This document shows, piece by piece, positions 1 through 5,082 of a stretch of 5,082 nucleotides of DNA; the stretch's first letter is position 1, and every line of letters starts with the position of its first letter. The stretch is from an uncultured Erysipelotrichaceae bacterium (lineage in GTDB: Bacteria > Bacillota_I > Bacilli_A > Erysipelotrichales > Erysipelotrichaceae). The stretch spans positions 1-5,082 of the forward strand of contig CADBPB010000118.1 of NCBI GenBank assembly GCA_902796525.1, written 5' to 3'. Made by a program: the position numbers and the translations under genes. Below the pieces are notes generated by a model, which ran no database searches, was not told the origin of the DNA, and worked only from the letters and a program-made list of their open reading frames with translations.

Positions 1-49
1 AGATCGACAGACCGACGAGGTCTTTGGGTTTGAGGTTGTTTCTTGGCAT
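1..49 (-). CDS. N-terminal fragment of an unidentified protein (cut by window edge)
   Basis: Reading leftward from an ATG at 49-47, 16 codons are open to the window edge and give MPRNNLKPKDLVGLSI. An in-frame TGA at 55-53 lies just two codons upstream, so if this frame is coding, the ATG at 49 must be its start. There is no convincing Shine-Dalgarno; a TATAAT lies only 6 nt upstream of the ATG (see separate entry). The stretch LKPKDLVGLSI, a basic start running into an apolar run, vaguely recalls the beginnings of small multi-pass membrane proteins such as ECF transporter S-components, but 16 residues cannot identify a family. The gene would be divergent from nagA and share its upstream region. 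It could also be a chance open frame. Confidence 0.4.
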   Translation of the reverse strand, partial: MPRNNLKPKDLVGLSI

Positions 50-55
50 ATCTCA

Positions 56-61
56 ATTATA
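56..61 (-). promoter_or_regulatory. Candidate -10 box (TATAAT) for the divergent left-edge gene
   Basis: On the minus strand a perfect TATAAT lies 6 nt before the ATG at 49. Transcription from it would start about at the start codon, giving a leaderless or nearly leaderless message. I see no good TTGACA-like -35 at 16-18 nt. The element is a strong match to a short consensus in an AT-rich gap, so chance is possible. Confidence 0.35.
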
Positions 62-73
62 CACTGATTCTTG

Positions 74-82
74 TGCTATGAT
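74..82 (+). promoter_or_regulatory. Candidate extended -10 promoter of nagA
   Basis: The sequence TGCTATGAT reads as an extended -10 (TGn followed by TATGAT at 77-82). It would start transcription near 89, leaving a leader of about 13 nt with the ribosome binding site of nagA at 89-95. The -35 region (about 54-59, CAATTA) is poor, which extended -10 promoters tolerate. An alternative is TTGTTT (36-41) with TATACA (58-63), spaced 16 nt. No obvious NagR or CRE-type operator is seen. Confidence 0.4.
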
Positions 83-101
83 AAAACTAGAGGTGAATAT
101 T

Positions 102-1241
102 ATGATCATTCAAAGTAAAAGAGTCTATCTGGCAAGCACTTTTTCTCCGGCTCAGGTCGAGATCGAAGATGGAGTCATAAAAGGCGTCTATCCTTATGGA
201 ACGAAGGAAGCCGATAAAGACTATGGCGAACTGCGGGTCGTTCCGGGCTTCTACGATATCCATACACATGGCTATCACGGCTATGATACGACGGCGGGAG
301 GCAAGGACGGCCTGAAGAAATGGCTGAAGGATCTGCCCCTGGAAGGCGTATGCGGCGTTTTTCCGACCACATTGACCCAGGGACATGACACATTGAAGAA
401 AGCCGTGGCGGAAGTCAACGAGGTCAAGAAAGAGGATCCGGAAGGAGCGGAAATCCTGGGCATCCATTTCGAAGGACCTTATCTGGATGTCAAATACAAA
501 GGCGCCCAGCCGGAAGAGTACATCGTCAAAGGAACGGTCGAAGAATTCAAGGAGTATCAGGATGCCTGCGACAATCTGATCAGGATCATTACCTATGCTC
601 CGGAACATGATGAGGATTTCGCTTTGACGAAATACTGTGCCAAGACCGGGGTCTGCGCTTCGATCGGCCATTCCGATACGGATTATGAAACTGCGCTGAT
701 GGCTATCGCCAACGGCGCAAAAGGCTTTACCCATACCTATAACGGCATGACAGGCCTGAATCACCGAGAGAATGGCGCGGTCGGTGCGGCTTTCCGTTTC
801 CATGATACCTATGCGGAATGCATCTGCGACGGCAACCATTCGACACTTGCCGCTTTGAACATCTTCTTTAGAGAGAAACAAGGCTATGGAATCATGATCT
901 CGGATGCCCTTATGTGTAAGGGTTTCGAACCGGGAACGCACTTTGATTTCGGCGGTCAGGATATCGAGATCTATCCTGACGGTTCGGCGCACATTTCTAC
1001 GGGCAGGAAACAGCTGGCAGGTTCGACACTGAAGATCAATGACGGCTTGCGTATCCTGGTGGAAAAGGCGCTGGTTCCGTTTGAAATCGCCATCGATTCC
1101 TGTACGATCAATCCGATGCGTTATGTCGGCATGGATGATCATAAAGGCCGGATCAAGACAGGATATGACGCCGATATTGTCGTTCTTGAAGAAGACTACA
1201 GGATACATCAGACGTACTGCAGGGGCATCGCGCAGCTGTAA
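102..1241 (+). CDS. nagA: N-acetylglucosamine-6-phosphate deacetylase
   Basis: NagA removes the acetyl group from GlcNAc-6-phosphate in the cytoplasm, giving glucosamine-6-phosphate and acetate, the entry step of amino-sugar salvage. The 379-residue product is the usual family length. An amidohydrolase barrel is visible: metal motif HTH (H54, H56), HFEGPYL with E124, IGHS with H190, HTYNGM with H211, DGNH (243-246), and ISDAL with the probable catalytic D268. LAGSTL (305-310) and the C-terminal NPMRYVG...GRIKTGYDADIVVLE complete the signature. The HTH pair together with E124 suggests the dinuclear form known from Bacillus rather than the single-metal form of E. coli; this is inference. The start at 102 is chosen because GAGGTG (90-95) sits 6 nt upstream; extending to position 24 would add residues unlike NagA and lacks a ribosome site. 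No nagB is in the window. The next gene follows after 6 nt. Confidence 0.95.
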   Translation: MIIQSKRVYLASTFSPAQVEIEDGVIKGVYPYGTKEADKDYGELRVVPGFYDIHTHGYHGYDTTAGGKDGLKKWLKDLPLEGVCGVFPTTLTQGHDTLKKAVAEVNEVKKEDPEGAEILGIHFEGPYLDVKYKGAQPEEYIVKGTVEEFKEYQDACDNLIRIITYAPEHDEDFALTKYCAKTGVCASIGHSDTDYETALMAIANGAKGFTHTYNGMTGLNHRENGAVGAAFRFHDTYAECICDGNHSTLAALNIFFREKQGYGIMISDALMCKGFEPGTHFDFGGQDIEIYPDGSAHISTGRKQLAGSTLKINDGLRILVEKALVPFEIAIDSCTINPMRYVGMDDHKGRIKTGYDADIVVLEEDYRIHQTYCRGIAQL

Positions 1242-1247
1242 GGTAAC

Positions 1248-2141
1248 GTGAAGAAGAGTATTATCATCTTTTTGTGCCTGCTGGTCATAGGAGGAATCGT
1301 CATGTCCGGAAAGAAACTGTCTGATTCGAAGGGGAAAGAGATCACGGTCGCCGATCTGCAAAAAGTCAAAGTCGACTATGACCGTCTTTTGGAAGCATCC
1401 TTCAATGTCATGGGCGGCATGGAAGACTGTCATCGCAAGATCTACCTGAAACTGGAAGAAGGAGTTCCGGTCTATATCGAAGAGATCACGGGAGACCGTT
1501 CTCTGCCGATACGAGTAATAAAATGCACTTTGAAAGACGAAACGATCTTTTCCGAACTGGAGCAGTATATCCGCGAATATAATCTTCCTGCGTGGGACGA
1601 TCTGCCTTTCGATGATGAGATGATCGCATTGGATGCACCAAGCACTTATATCAATCTGCTTTATGACAACTCGGCGATCGGAGGGTACAGGGAAACGAGT
1701 TACACCATCAGCTATGACGACAAGATCCCGGAAGGCGGTTATGATATCCTGAACAAGCTACGTGACCGTATCGCTTCCGGCAAGGATGAAAGCATGATGA
1801 TTGAAACATACCTCCTTCCTGATATCGACAACGATGAGAAGCGGATCTATACCGGGAAAGAGATCGGCAATACCGATGAAGAGATTCAGGAACTGCTTCG
1901 CGGTTTCTGGAACAGCGATGAGAACGGTACGTATCTGGATATGTATCGCTTCGAAGACGGTCTGTCGTACATGGACGAAGCGTACCATCTGAAGAAGATC
2001 GTTCATGAGAATCTCAACGGTCTGGATTCTTCCTGGTATGCGGTCTTCGAGAGCGAAAGCAAAGAAATCGAGCTGACGGTCGTGCAAGACAAACTCATCG
2101 TCATAAGCGATGGGCAGATCGAAGAAATGATACGATATTAA
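1248..2141 (+). CDS. Uncharacterised protein with N-terminal membrane segment
   Basis: I do not recognise a named family. From the GTG at 1248 the protein has 297 residues and begins MKKSIIIFLCLLVIGGIVMSG, a classic Lys-Lys plus hydrophobic signal or anchor (about 4-19). Cys10 is not in a lipobox, since Leu precedes it, so a lipoprotein is unlikely. The acidic rest should lie outside the membrane. Residues about 50-175 carry FNVMGGM, then EYNLPAWDDLP, then IPEGGYDILNKLRDRI. This order recalls unnamed Firmicutes proteins with a GGM, a YxLxxW and a PxGYxxL motif, but that is memory and unverified. A second part (about 200-297) has GFWNSDENGTYLDMYRFEDG and a beta-rich tail. GTG lies 6 nt after the nagA stop with only a weak AAGG before it, so translational coupling is likely. 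An internal ATG at 1302 has a far better ribosome site and would give a 279-residue protein without the anchor. Confidence 0.8.
   Translation: MKKSIIIFLCLLVIGGIVMSGKKLSDSKGKEITVADLQKVKVDYDRLLEASFNVMGGMEDCHRKIYLKLEEGVPVYIEEITGDRSLPIRVIKCTLKDETIFSELEQYIREYNLPAWDDLPFDDEMIALDAPSTYINLLYDNSAIGGYRETSYTISYDDKIPEGGYDILNKLRDRIASGKDESMMIETYLLPDIDNDEKRIYTGKEIGNTDEEIQELLRGFWNSDENGTYLDMYRFEDGLSYMDEAYHLKKIVHENLNGLDSSWYAVFESESKEIELTVVQDKLIVISDGQIEEMIRY
1289..1294 (+). promoter_or_regulatory. Internal ribosome binding site AGGAGG before ATG 1302
   Basis: A perfect AGGAGG stands 7 nt upstream of an in-frame ATG (1302-1304) inside the gene that opens at GTG 1248. Initiation there would skip the whole hydrophobic N-terminus. 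The bases also encode Gly-Gly (GGA GGA, residues 15-16) in the hydrophobic segment, so the match may be a by-product of coding. It decides which start is used, so it is listed. Confidence 0.5.
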
Positions 2142-2162
2142 AAAGAGCCATAAGGCTCTTTT
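2141..2162. terminator. Bidirectional intrinsic terminator
   Basis: AAAAGAGCC (2141-2149), loop ATAA (2150-2153) and GGCTCTTTT (2154-2162) form a 9-bp hairpin. On the plus strand the T-run continues as TTTTCTTTT, and on the minus strand the hairpin ends in TTTTT. It overlaps the last base of the plus-strand stop codon and lies 22 nt past the stop of the DUF4349 gene, so one element can end both convergent transcripts. Confidence 0.9.
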
Positions 2163-2183
2163 CTTTTATATGCTGATATCCGA

Positions 2184-3263
2184 TCAGCCGTTTCTCTTGT
2201 TTCGGATGCGTCTGTAGACTCTGTAGCCGACATATCCTAGTACCGCAAGGAACAGGATCGTCCAGATGTTGTAGACGAAATCGATCAGGAAATCGCCGAT
2301 ATTATCCAGACAGTTGTGCCAGCCGTTGGCGAACGCGTTCTTCAGTCTGGTCAGGAAACTGGTGCTGGTCGGGGTATAGACCTTGGTTTCTCTGACCGAG
2401 ATCGTCAAAGTGGAATATGCCACCAGGAGGTCATAATTCCGGATCTGCGCTTCATAGTATTCGATCTCATAACGCAAGTCGGACAGTCTCTCTTCGATGT
2501 TCATCAGATCTTCGATCGAATCGGCCTGCTTGTAGAGTTCTGTGACTCTCTCTTCCTGGGCTTTCAAGGAATTCAGACGGGCTTCGATATCGGTATAGGT
2601 ATTGGTGATATCTTCGGTTTCTTCGAAGTAGCTGACCGTATTTCCTGCATCCTGGATGGAATCGAGGAATGCCTGATACTTGTCCGCCGGAATGCGGTAG
2701 GTCGCCTCATAGACTCTGGCGGAACCCGCATCATAGGTGGATGATTTCTGGACATAGCCTCCGAAGGCGGAAACCTGGGTCACGAGTTTCGTGATCGTTT
2801 CATCCAGACCTTGCGTTTCTGCCGTCATGTTGGCTCTGACGATCATCTTCTTGTTTGCGGTGACAAGGTCCGGTTCCGCTGGTTCCGGAGTCGGGCTGTC
2901 ATAGGCATTGCTGTAATTGCCGCTTCCCGGTTCTGCCGCATAGGTGGCTTCTTCATCGCTGACATAAGATGTCGATGCTTCATAAGAAGGTTTATAGCCG
3001 GATGCACCGCCATTCATTCCTTCCGTGTAATAGCCGTCATAATAGGCTCCCCCGGCACTGTCGCTCTTGTTTGCAGAGCTTGCATGCGAGAACATGTTCG
3101 GCAGCAGCGTCACCGCCAGCAGGAAACAGCCGAAGGCGACCGCGACATTTCTGACTGTCGGCCAGGAAAGGCTGAAACGTTTCCTCTCTTTTGTTTTATG
3201 CGCTTCTTCAATAAAGCGATCATCGATATTGCCGATGGCGTCGATCAGTTTATCTGTTTTCAT
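2184..3263 (-). CDS. DUF4349 transmembrane protein, probable anti-sigma factor of the adjacent ECF sigma
   Basis: This 359-residue protein appears to be a membrane sensor that restrains the sigma factor encoded just upstream. Residues 1-37 form a charged cytoplasmic head (IGNIDDRFIEEA at 10-21) like the heads of Firmicutes ECF partner proteins. A membrane segment follows (about 38-57), then a Gly/Ser/Tyr/Glu-rich linker (about 64-131) ending in PTPEPAEPD. The DUF4349 domain runs from about 138 to 350: IVRANM (141-146), AFGGYVQKS (166-174), YRIPADKYQAFLDSI (189-203), a coiled coil with DIEARLNSL and IEERLSDLRYEIEYYEAQI (about 225-274), LVAYSTLTISV, and a second membrane helix (about 322-348) closed by a basic tail. 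Both ends should be inside the cell. No HxxxCxxC zinc motif is present. AAGGAG (3275-3270) lies 6 nt before the start, and the gene overlaps the sigma gene by 14 nt. The DUF4349 call is firm; the anti-sigma role is inferred from position and the N-terminus. Confidence 0.85.
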   Translation of the reverse strand: MKTDKLIDAIGNIDDRFIEEAHKTKERKRFSLSWPTVRNVAVAFGCFLLAVTLLPNMFSHASSANKSDSAGGAYYDGYYTEGMNGGASGYKPSYEASTSYVSDEEATYAAEPGSGNYSNAYDSPTPEPAEPDLVTANKKMIVRANMTAETQGLDETITKLVTQVSAFGGYVQKSSTYDAGSARVYEATYRIPADKYQAFLDSIQDAGNTVSYFEETEDITNTYTDIEARLNSLKAQEERVTELYKQADSIEDLMNIEERLSDLRYEIEYYEAQIRNYDLLVAYSTLTISVRETKVYTPTSTSFLTRLKNAFANGWHNCLDNIGDFLIDFVYNIWTILFLAVLGYVGYRVYRRIRNKRNG

Positions 3264-3819
3264 TGATTACTCCTTCCTTGATGAGGTGAGCCTTCAGTTT
3301 CTCTCTTGTCCGTTTGAGACTCATCTTGACTTTGCTGTCGCTGCAGTTGAAACGTACAGCGATCTCTTCGATCGGATCGAAATACCAGTAACGGCATACG
3401 AACATCTGCCGCTGTTCCTGTTTCAGTGTCGCCAGGAAACGGTCGATGCTTTCCGTCAGTTCGCTGTTATCCTGATCCTCATGAATGGATTGCGTATCGG
3501 CGATACACCCTTCCAGTTCGTCGAAAGACAGGGCGACTTCCCCGCCGCCGCGCTTATCCGCTTTCAGATAACGCAAGCGGTTGATGGACAGATTACGGGT
3601 GATCTTGCCGATAAAGGTACTCAGATTCTGCGGATGTGCAGGGGGGATCGCATCCCAGGTCGCTTTGCAGGTATCGTTGACGATCTCCTGGGCATCTTCG
3701 TTGTTGTAGAGGATATTGTAGGCGATCGAGTAACAGTAGTTTCCGTACTTGTTCTGCGTTTCCCGGATGGCTTCTTCATCCCTGTTCCAATATAGTTCTA
3801 TGATTTTCAGATCTTCCAT
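3250..3819 (-). CDS. ECF-type RNA polymerase sigma-70 factor
   Basis: The 189-residue product is of normal ECF length. Sigma region 2 covers about 5-88, with YNNEDAQEIVNDTCKATWDAIPP and the strongly typical FIGKITRNLSINRLR (69-83). An acidic linker (about 94-120) leads to region 4 (about 122-178), with a helix-turn-helix around PIEEIAVRFNCSDSKVKMSLKRTREKL that should read the -35 element. Region 3 is absent, as in all ECF factors. The start at 3819 is chosen over the upstream one at 3849 because a perfect AAGGAGG (3831-3825) stands 5 nt before it. The gene overlaps its DUF4349 partner by 14 nt, which suggests coupled, matched synthesis. A promoter-like element just upstream points to autoregulation. 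The signal and regulon cannot be told from this window. Confidence 0.93.
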   Translation of the reverse strand: MEDLKIIELYWNRDEEAIRETQNKYGNYCYSIAYNILYNNEDAQEIVNDTCKATWDAIPPAHPQNLSTFIGKITRNLSINRLRYLKADKRGGGEVALSFDELEGCIADTQSIHEDQDNSELTESIDRFLATLKQEQRQMFVCRYWYFDPIEEIAVRFNCSDSKVKMSLKRTREKLKAHLIKEGVINENR

Positions 3820-3840
3820 CTTTTCCTCCTTCCACACATC

Positions 3841-3869
3841 TACTCGCAATCGTCTGATGCAAGGTCACA
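3841..3869 (-). promoter_or_regulatory. Candidate ECF-type autoregulatory promoter of the sigma operon
   Basis: On the minus strand TGTGACC (3869-3863) is followed after 16 nt by CGAGTA (3846-3841). ECF promoters of Firmicutes often have an AAC or ACC-containing -35 and a CG-starting -10 at this spacing. Transcription would begin near 3835, leaving a short leader with the AAGGAGG of the sigma gene. The -35 begins 3 nt after the stop codon of the upstream nuclease gene. The match is by eye and the -10 (CGAGTA rather than CGTC or CGTA) is imperfect. Confidence 0.45.
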
Positions 3870-3872
3870 TTT

Positions 3873-4388
3873 TTACTGATCTTTTGCGGCTTTTTTTTCG
3901 ATCCGGAAAAGCTGATCGGTATATAGATAATTGCCGAAAAGGTAGCTGATGCTTGCGTGGCCGTATCTGATGAGTTTCGCCTGCAGCAGTTCATCATCGA
4001 CCCATACCCACGCCAGAAGACGGTCGTACCTGTCATATTCCTCCGAATGAGGATCCAGTTCCAGGACGATCTTGCGGGCATTGCTTAGCTGTTTCCGGGT
4101 GAAACTGCAGGAAGCGTCGTAGCCTTCATCGCCGTGCTCCGGGCAGTCGACCGCCAGGAAACGGCAAGTCACTTCCTTTCCATCAAGCGCGAATACCGCG
4201 GTATCGCCATCCATGTCATACAGATATACGACTTCATATTTTTTTGTATAAGCCGCCTGGATGATCTCGTAATCATTCAGATGGATGGTCAGATTCATCA
4301 GCTGATAGCCTGAAACGGATACGAAAATCAGTAAAGCGATGAGCTTCAGCTTACGATAGGCACTCAGTTTTTTCATCCTGATCTTCAC
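3873..4388 (-). CDS. Membrane-anchored thermonuclease (SNase-like) family protein
   Basis: The protein resembles staphylococcal nuclease, a Ca2+-dependent enzyme that cleaves DNA and RNA. Of 171 residues, the first 13 are basic, a hydrophobic segment follows (about 14-33), and one SNase domain fills about 50-160. The catalytic set is intact: DGDT with D60 and D62, R76 in CRFLAVD, D81 and E84 in DCPEHG, and R123 in YDRYDRLLAWVW, matching D19, D21, R35, D40, E43 and R87 of the S. aureus enzyme. With no clear signal-peptidase site it may stay anchored, with the domain outside the cell. GTG at 4388 is the longest start; ATG at 4376 is possible. Neither has a good ribosome site, since AGG touches the ATG directly. 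It starts 30 nt after the cutC stop and ends 53 nt before the sigma gene. Substrate and role are unknown. Confidence 0.85.
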   Translation of the reverse strand: MKIRMKKLSAYRKLKLIALLIFVSVSGYQLMNLTIHLNDYEIIQAAYTKKYEVVYLYDMDGDTAVFALDGKEVTCRFLAVDCPEHGDEGYDASCSFTRKQLSNARKIVLELDPHSEEYDRYDRLLAWVWVDDELLQAKLIRYGHASISYLFGNYLYTDQLFRIEKKAAKDQ

Positions 4389-4394
4389 AGTATC

Positions 4395-4400
4395 ATTATA
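4395..4400 (-). promoter_or_regulatory. Candidate -10 box (TATAAT) upstream of the nuclease gene
   Basis: A perfect TATAAT on the minus strand ends 6 nt before the GTG at 4388, within the 30-nt gap after cutC. The -35 position (4423-4418, AATAGT) is poor. Transcription would start near the GTG, leaving about 12 nt before the ATG at 4376. Co-transcription from cutC is an equally good explanation, since no terminator separates them. Confidence 0.3.
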
Positions 4401-4402
4401 AA

Positions 4403-4413
4403 TTATCCGATAA
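4403..4413. repeat. Short palindrome TTATCCGATAA
   Basis: TTATC and GATAA flank a single central C, forming an 11-nt inverted repeat between cutC and the nuclease gene. It lies 2 nt upstream of the minus-strand TATAAT, in the place of the spacer, where an operator could act. The symmetry is short, and no second copy was noticed by eye in this window. Confidence 0.3.
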
Positions 4414-4418
4414 GGATA

Positions 4419-5082
4419 CTATTGCAGAGATTCGATTTCTTTGAGGATCTGCTTGAACTGCTCCTCATCGAAACAGATGTAGGAACCCTCAGACTGTTTC
4501 TTGGAAGTCATATGCACCTGTCCGCTTCCGCTGATGCGCAAGACATCCTGAACATTTTCGATACGGACGCCTCCGCCTGGAAGGAACGAGATCATCCCGC
4601 GATATTTTTCATTCAGTTCCGCGATCCTCCTGCATCCTTCCAGGATCTCGGGATAGACGCATTTGCCGCTGGTCAGGATGCGGTCGATCCGACAGTTGAT
4701 CAGGATCTGCGTCCCTTTATCAAGATCTTCCAGCTCATCGAAGGCCTTATGGAAAACTGCTTCTTTCTGATAGGAATGGATCAGATCCGTCATCGTTTTC
4801 GTACGATCGACATCGATTTCTTTTTCTCTGGTGAGAAAACCGAAGACGATCCCGTCTGCGCCTGCTTCCAGCATGTTTCGGGTATCTTTCAGCATCGTTT
4901 CATATTCCAGTTCGTCGTAGCAGAAATCGCCCCCTCTGGGTCTGCACATGCAGCAGAGAGGCACCTCAGTTTTTTCTTTTAACGTCTTGATCGTTTCCAA
5001 AGAAGGAGACAGTCCTCCCAGTTCCAAGGCGCTGTTCAGTTCGATCCGGTCGATCGGATACTTGCTTGCGGTCAAGGCATCG
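4419..5082 (-). CDS. cutC: CutC-family protein (copper homeostasis family), 5' end outside window
   Basis: This is the CutC of the copper-homeostasis family, a TIM-barrel protein, not the choline TMA-lyase of the same name. Its biochemical activity is unsettled; copper binding has been proposed. Family motifs are clear: DRIELNSALELGGLSPSL, CRPRGGDFCY, MLEAGADGIVFGFL, VFHKAFDE, DRILTSGK and FLPGGGV. The frame stays open to the window edge, with Asp-Ala before the TTG at 5075, so that codon is internal and only about 10-20 N-terminal residues are missing. The visible 220 codons otherwise fit a complete barrel. A Cys-rich strand, CCMC, precedes RPRGGDFCY. The gene ends in TAG at 4421-4419, 30 nt before the nuclease gene and in the same direction, so it may lead the operon. 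Its promoter lies outside the window. Confidence 0.92.
   Translation of the reverse strand, partial: DALTASKYPIDRIELNSALELGGLSPSLETIKTLKEKTEVPLCCMCRPRGGDFCYDELEYETMLKDTRNMLEAGADGIVFGFLTREKEIDVDRTKTMTDLIHSYQKEAVFHKAFDELEDLDKGTQILINCRIDRILTSGKCVYPEILEGCRRIAELNEKYRGMISFLPGGGVRIENVQDVLRISGSGQVHMTSKKQSEGSYICFDEEQFKQILKEIESLQ

Noticed and set aside
62..75. CAC...GTG arms between nagA and the left-edge gene as an operator
   Set aside because: Only three bases pair on each side, which is too short to support an operator.
24..101. Upstream in-frame extension of nagA to position 24
   Set aside because: It lacks a ribosome site, its residues do not look like NagA, and it would overlap the promoter region. 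ATG 102 with GAGGTG fits the family length.
87..1433. 448-codon open frame antisense to nagA
   Set aside because: It lies opposite a certain gene and runs past its end, has no ribosome site or recognisable domain, and arises from the codon use of nagA.
3067..3795. 242-codon plus-strand open frame across the sigma gene
   Set aside because: It is antisense to the well-supported sigma and DUF4349 genes, which have domains and ribosome sites. It has neither.
3820..3849. Start of the sigma gene at 3849 (10 residues longer)
   Set aside because: The AAGGAGG at 3831-3825 lies inside that extension and points to ATG 3819. The extra residues do not belong to sigma region 2.
3776..4081. 101-codon minus-strand frame spanning the nuclease and sigma junction
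   Set aside because: It is out of frame with both genes, Cys/Arg/Ser-rich in a way typical of shadow frames, and has no domain.
3430..4164. Identical 13-mer CGCCAGGAAACGG at 3430 and 4152
   Set aside because: Both copies are coding and spell Arg-Phe-Leu-Ala on the minus strand in unrelated proteins. Shared codon preference explains it.
4422..4982. 186-codon plus-strand open frame opposite cutC
   Set aside because: It is a shadow of the clearly coding CutC frame.

Overview
The window looks like a chromosomal segment of a low-to-mid GC Firmicute. The evidence is AGGAGG-type ribosome binding sites, TATAAT-like -10 boxes, a compact gene layout and a Firmicutes-style ECF sigma factor with a membrane partner. 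A gut lineage such as Erysipelotrichia or Clostridia is my best guess from protein flavour, not something the sequence proves. I see no rRNA, tRNA, CRISPR array, insertion sequence or phage gene.

Left part, 1-2141. A short intergenic region (50-101) separates the first 16 codons of an unidentified minus-strand gene from a plus-strand pair. The pair is nagA (N-acetylglucosamine-6-phosphate deacetylase, real start at 102) and, 6 nt after its stop, an uncharacterised 297-residue protein with a hydrophobic N-terminus. The second gene has two competing starts: a GTG that includes the membrane segment, and an internal ATG with a perfect AGGAGG that excludes it. A hairpin with T-runs on both sides (2141-2162) ends this pair and also serves the convergent genes from the right.

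Right part, 2184-5082. Four genes run on the minus strand. In transcription order they are a CutC-family TIM-barrel protein (its 5' end is cut off by the window), a membrane-anchored staphylococcal-nuclease-like protein, an ECF sigma-70 factor, and a two-membrane-segment protein with a DUF4349 domain. The last two overlap by 14 nt and form a probable sigma/anti-sigma pair. A sequence resembling an ECF-type promoter lies directly upstream of the sigma gene, which suggests autoregulation.

The likely signalling logic is inferred. The DUF4349 protein senses something outside the membrane through its coiled-coil domain and holds the sigma factor through a short cytoplasmic N-terminus. Release of the sigma factor then activates its own operon and unknown targets. 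NagA feeds amino-sugar salvage, and no functional link between the two halves is visible. The most unusual points are the DUF4349-type anti-sigma protein, the dual start of the gene after nagA, two starts without a Shine-Dalgarno that lie 6 nt beyond TATAAT boxes, and the Cys-rich strand of CutC.
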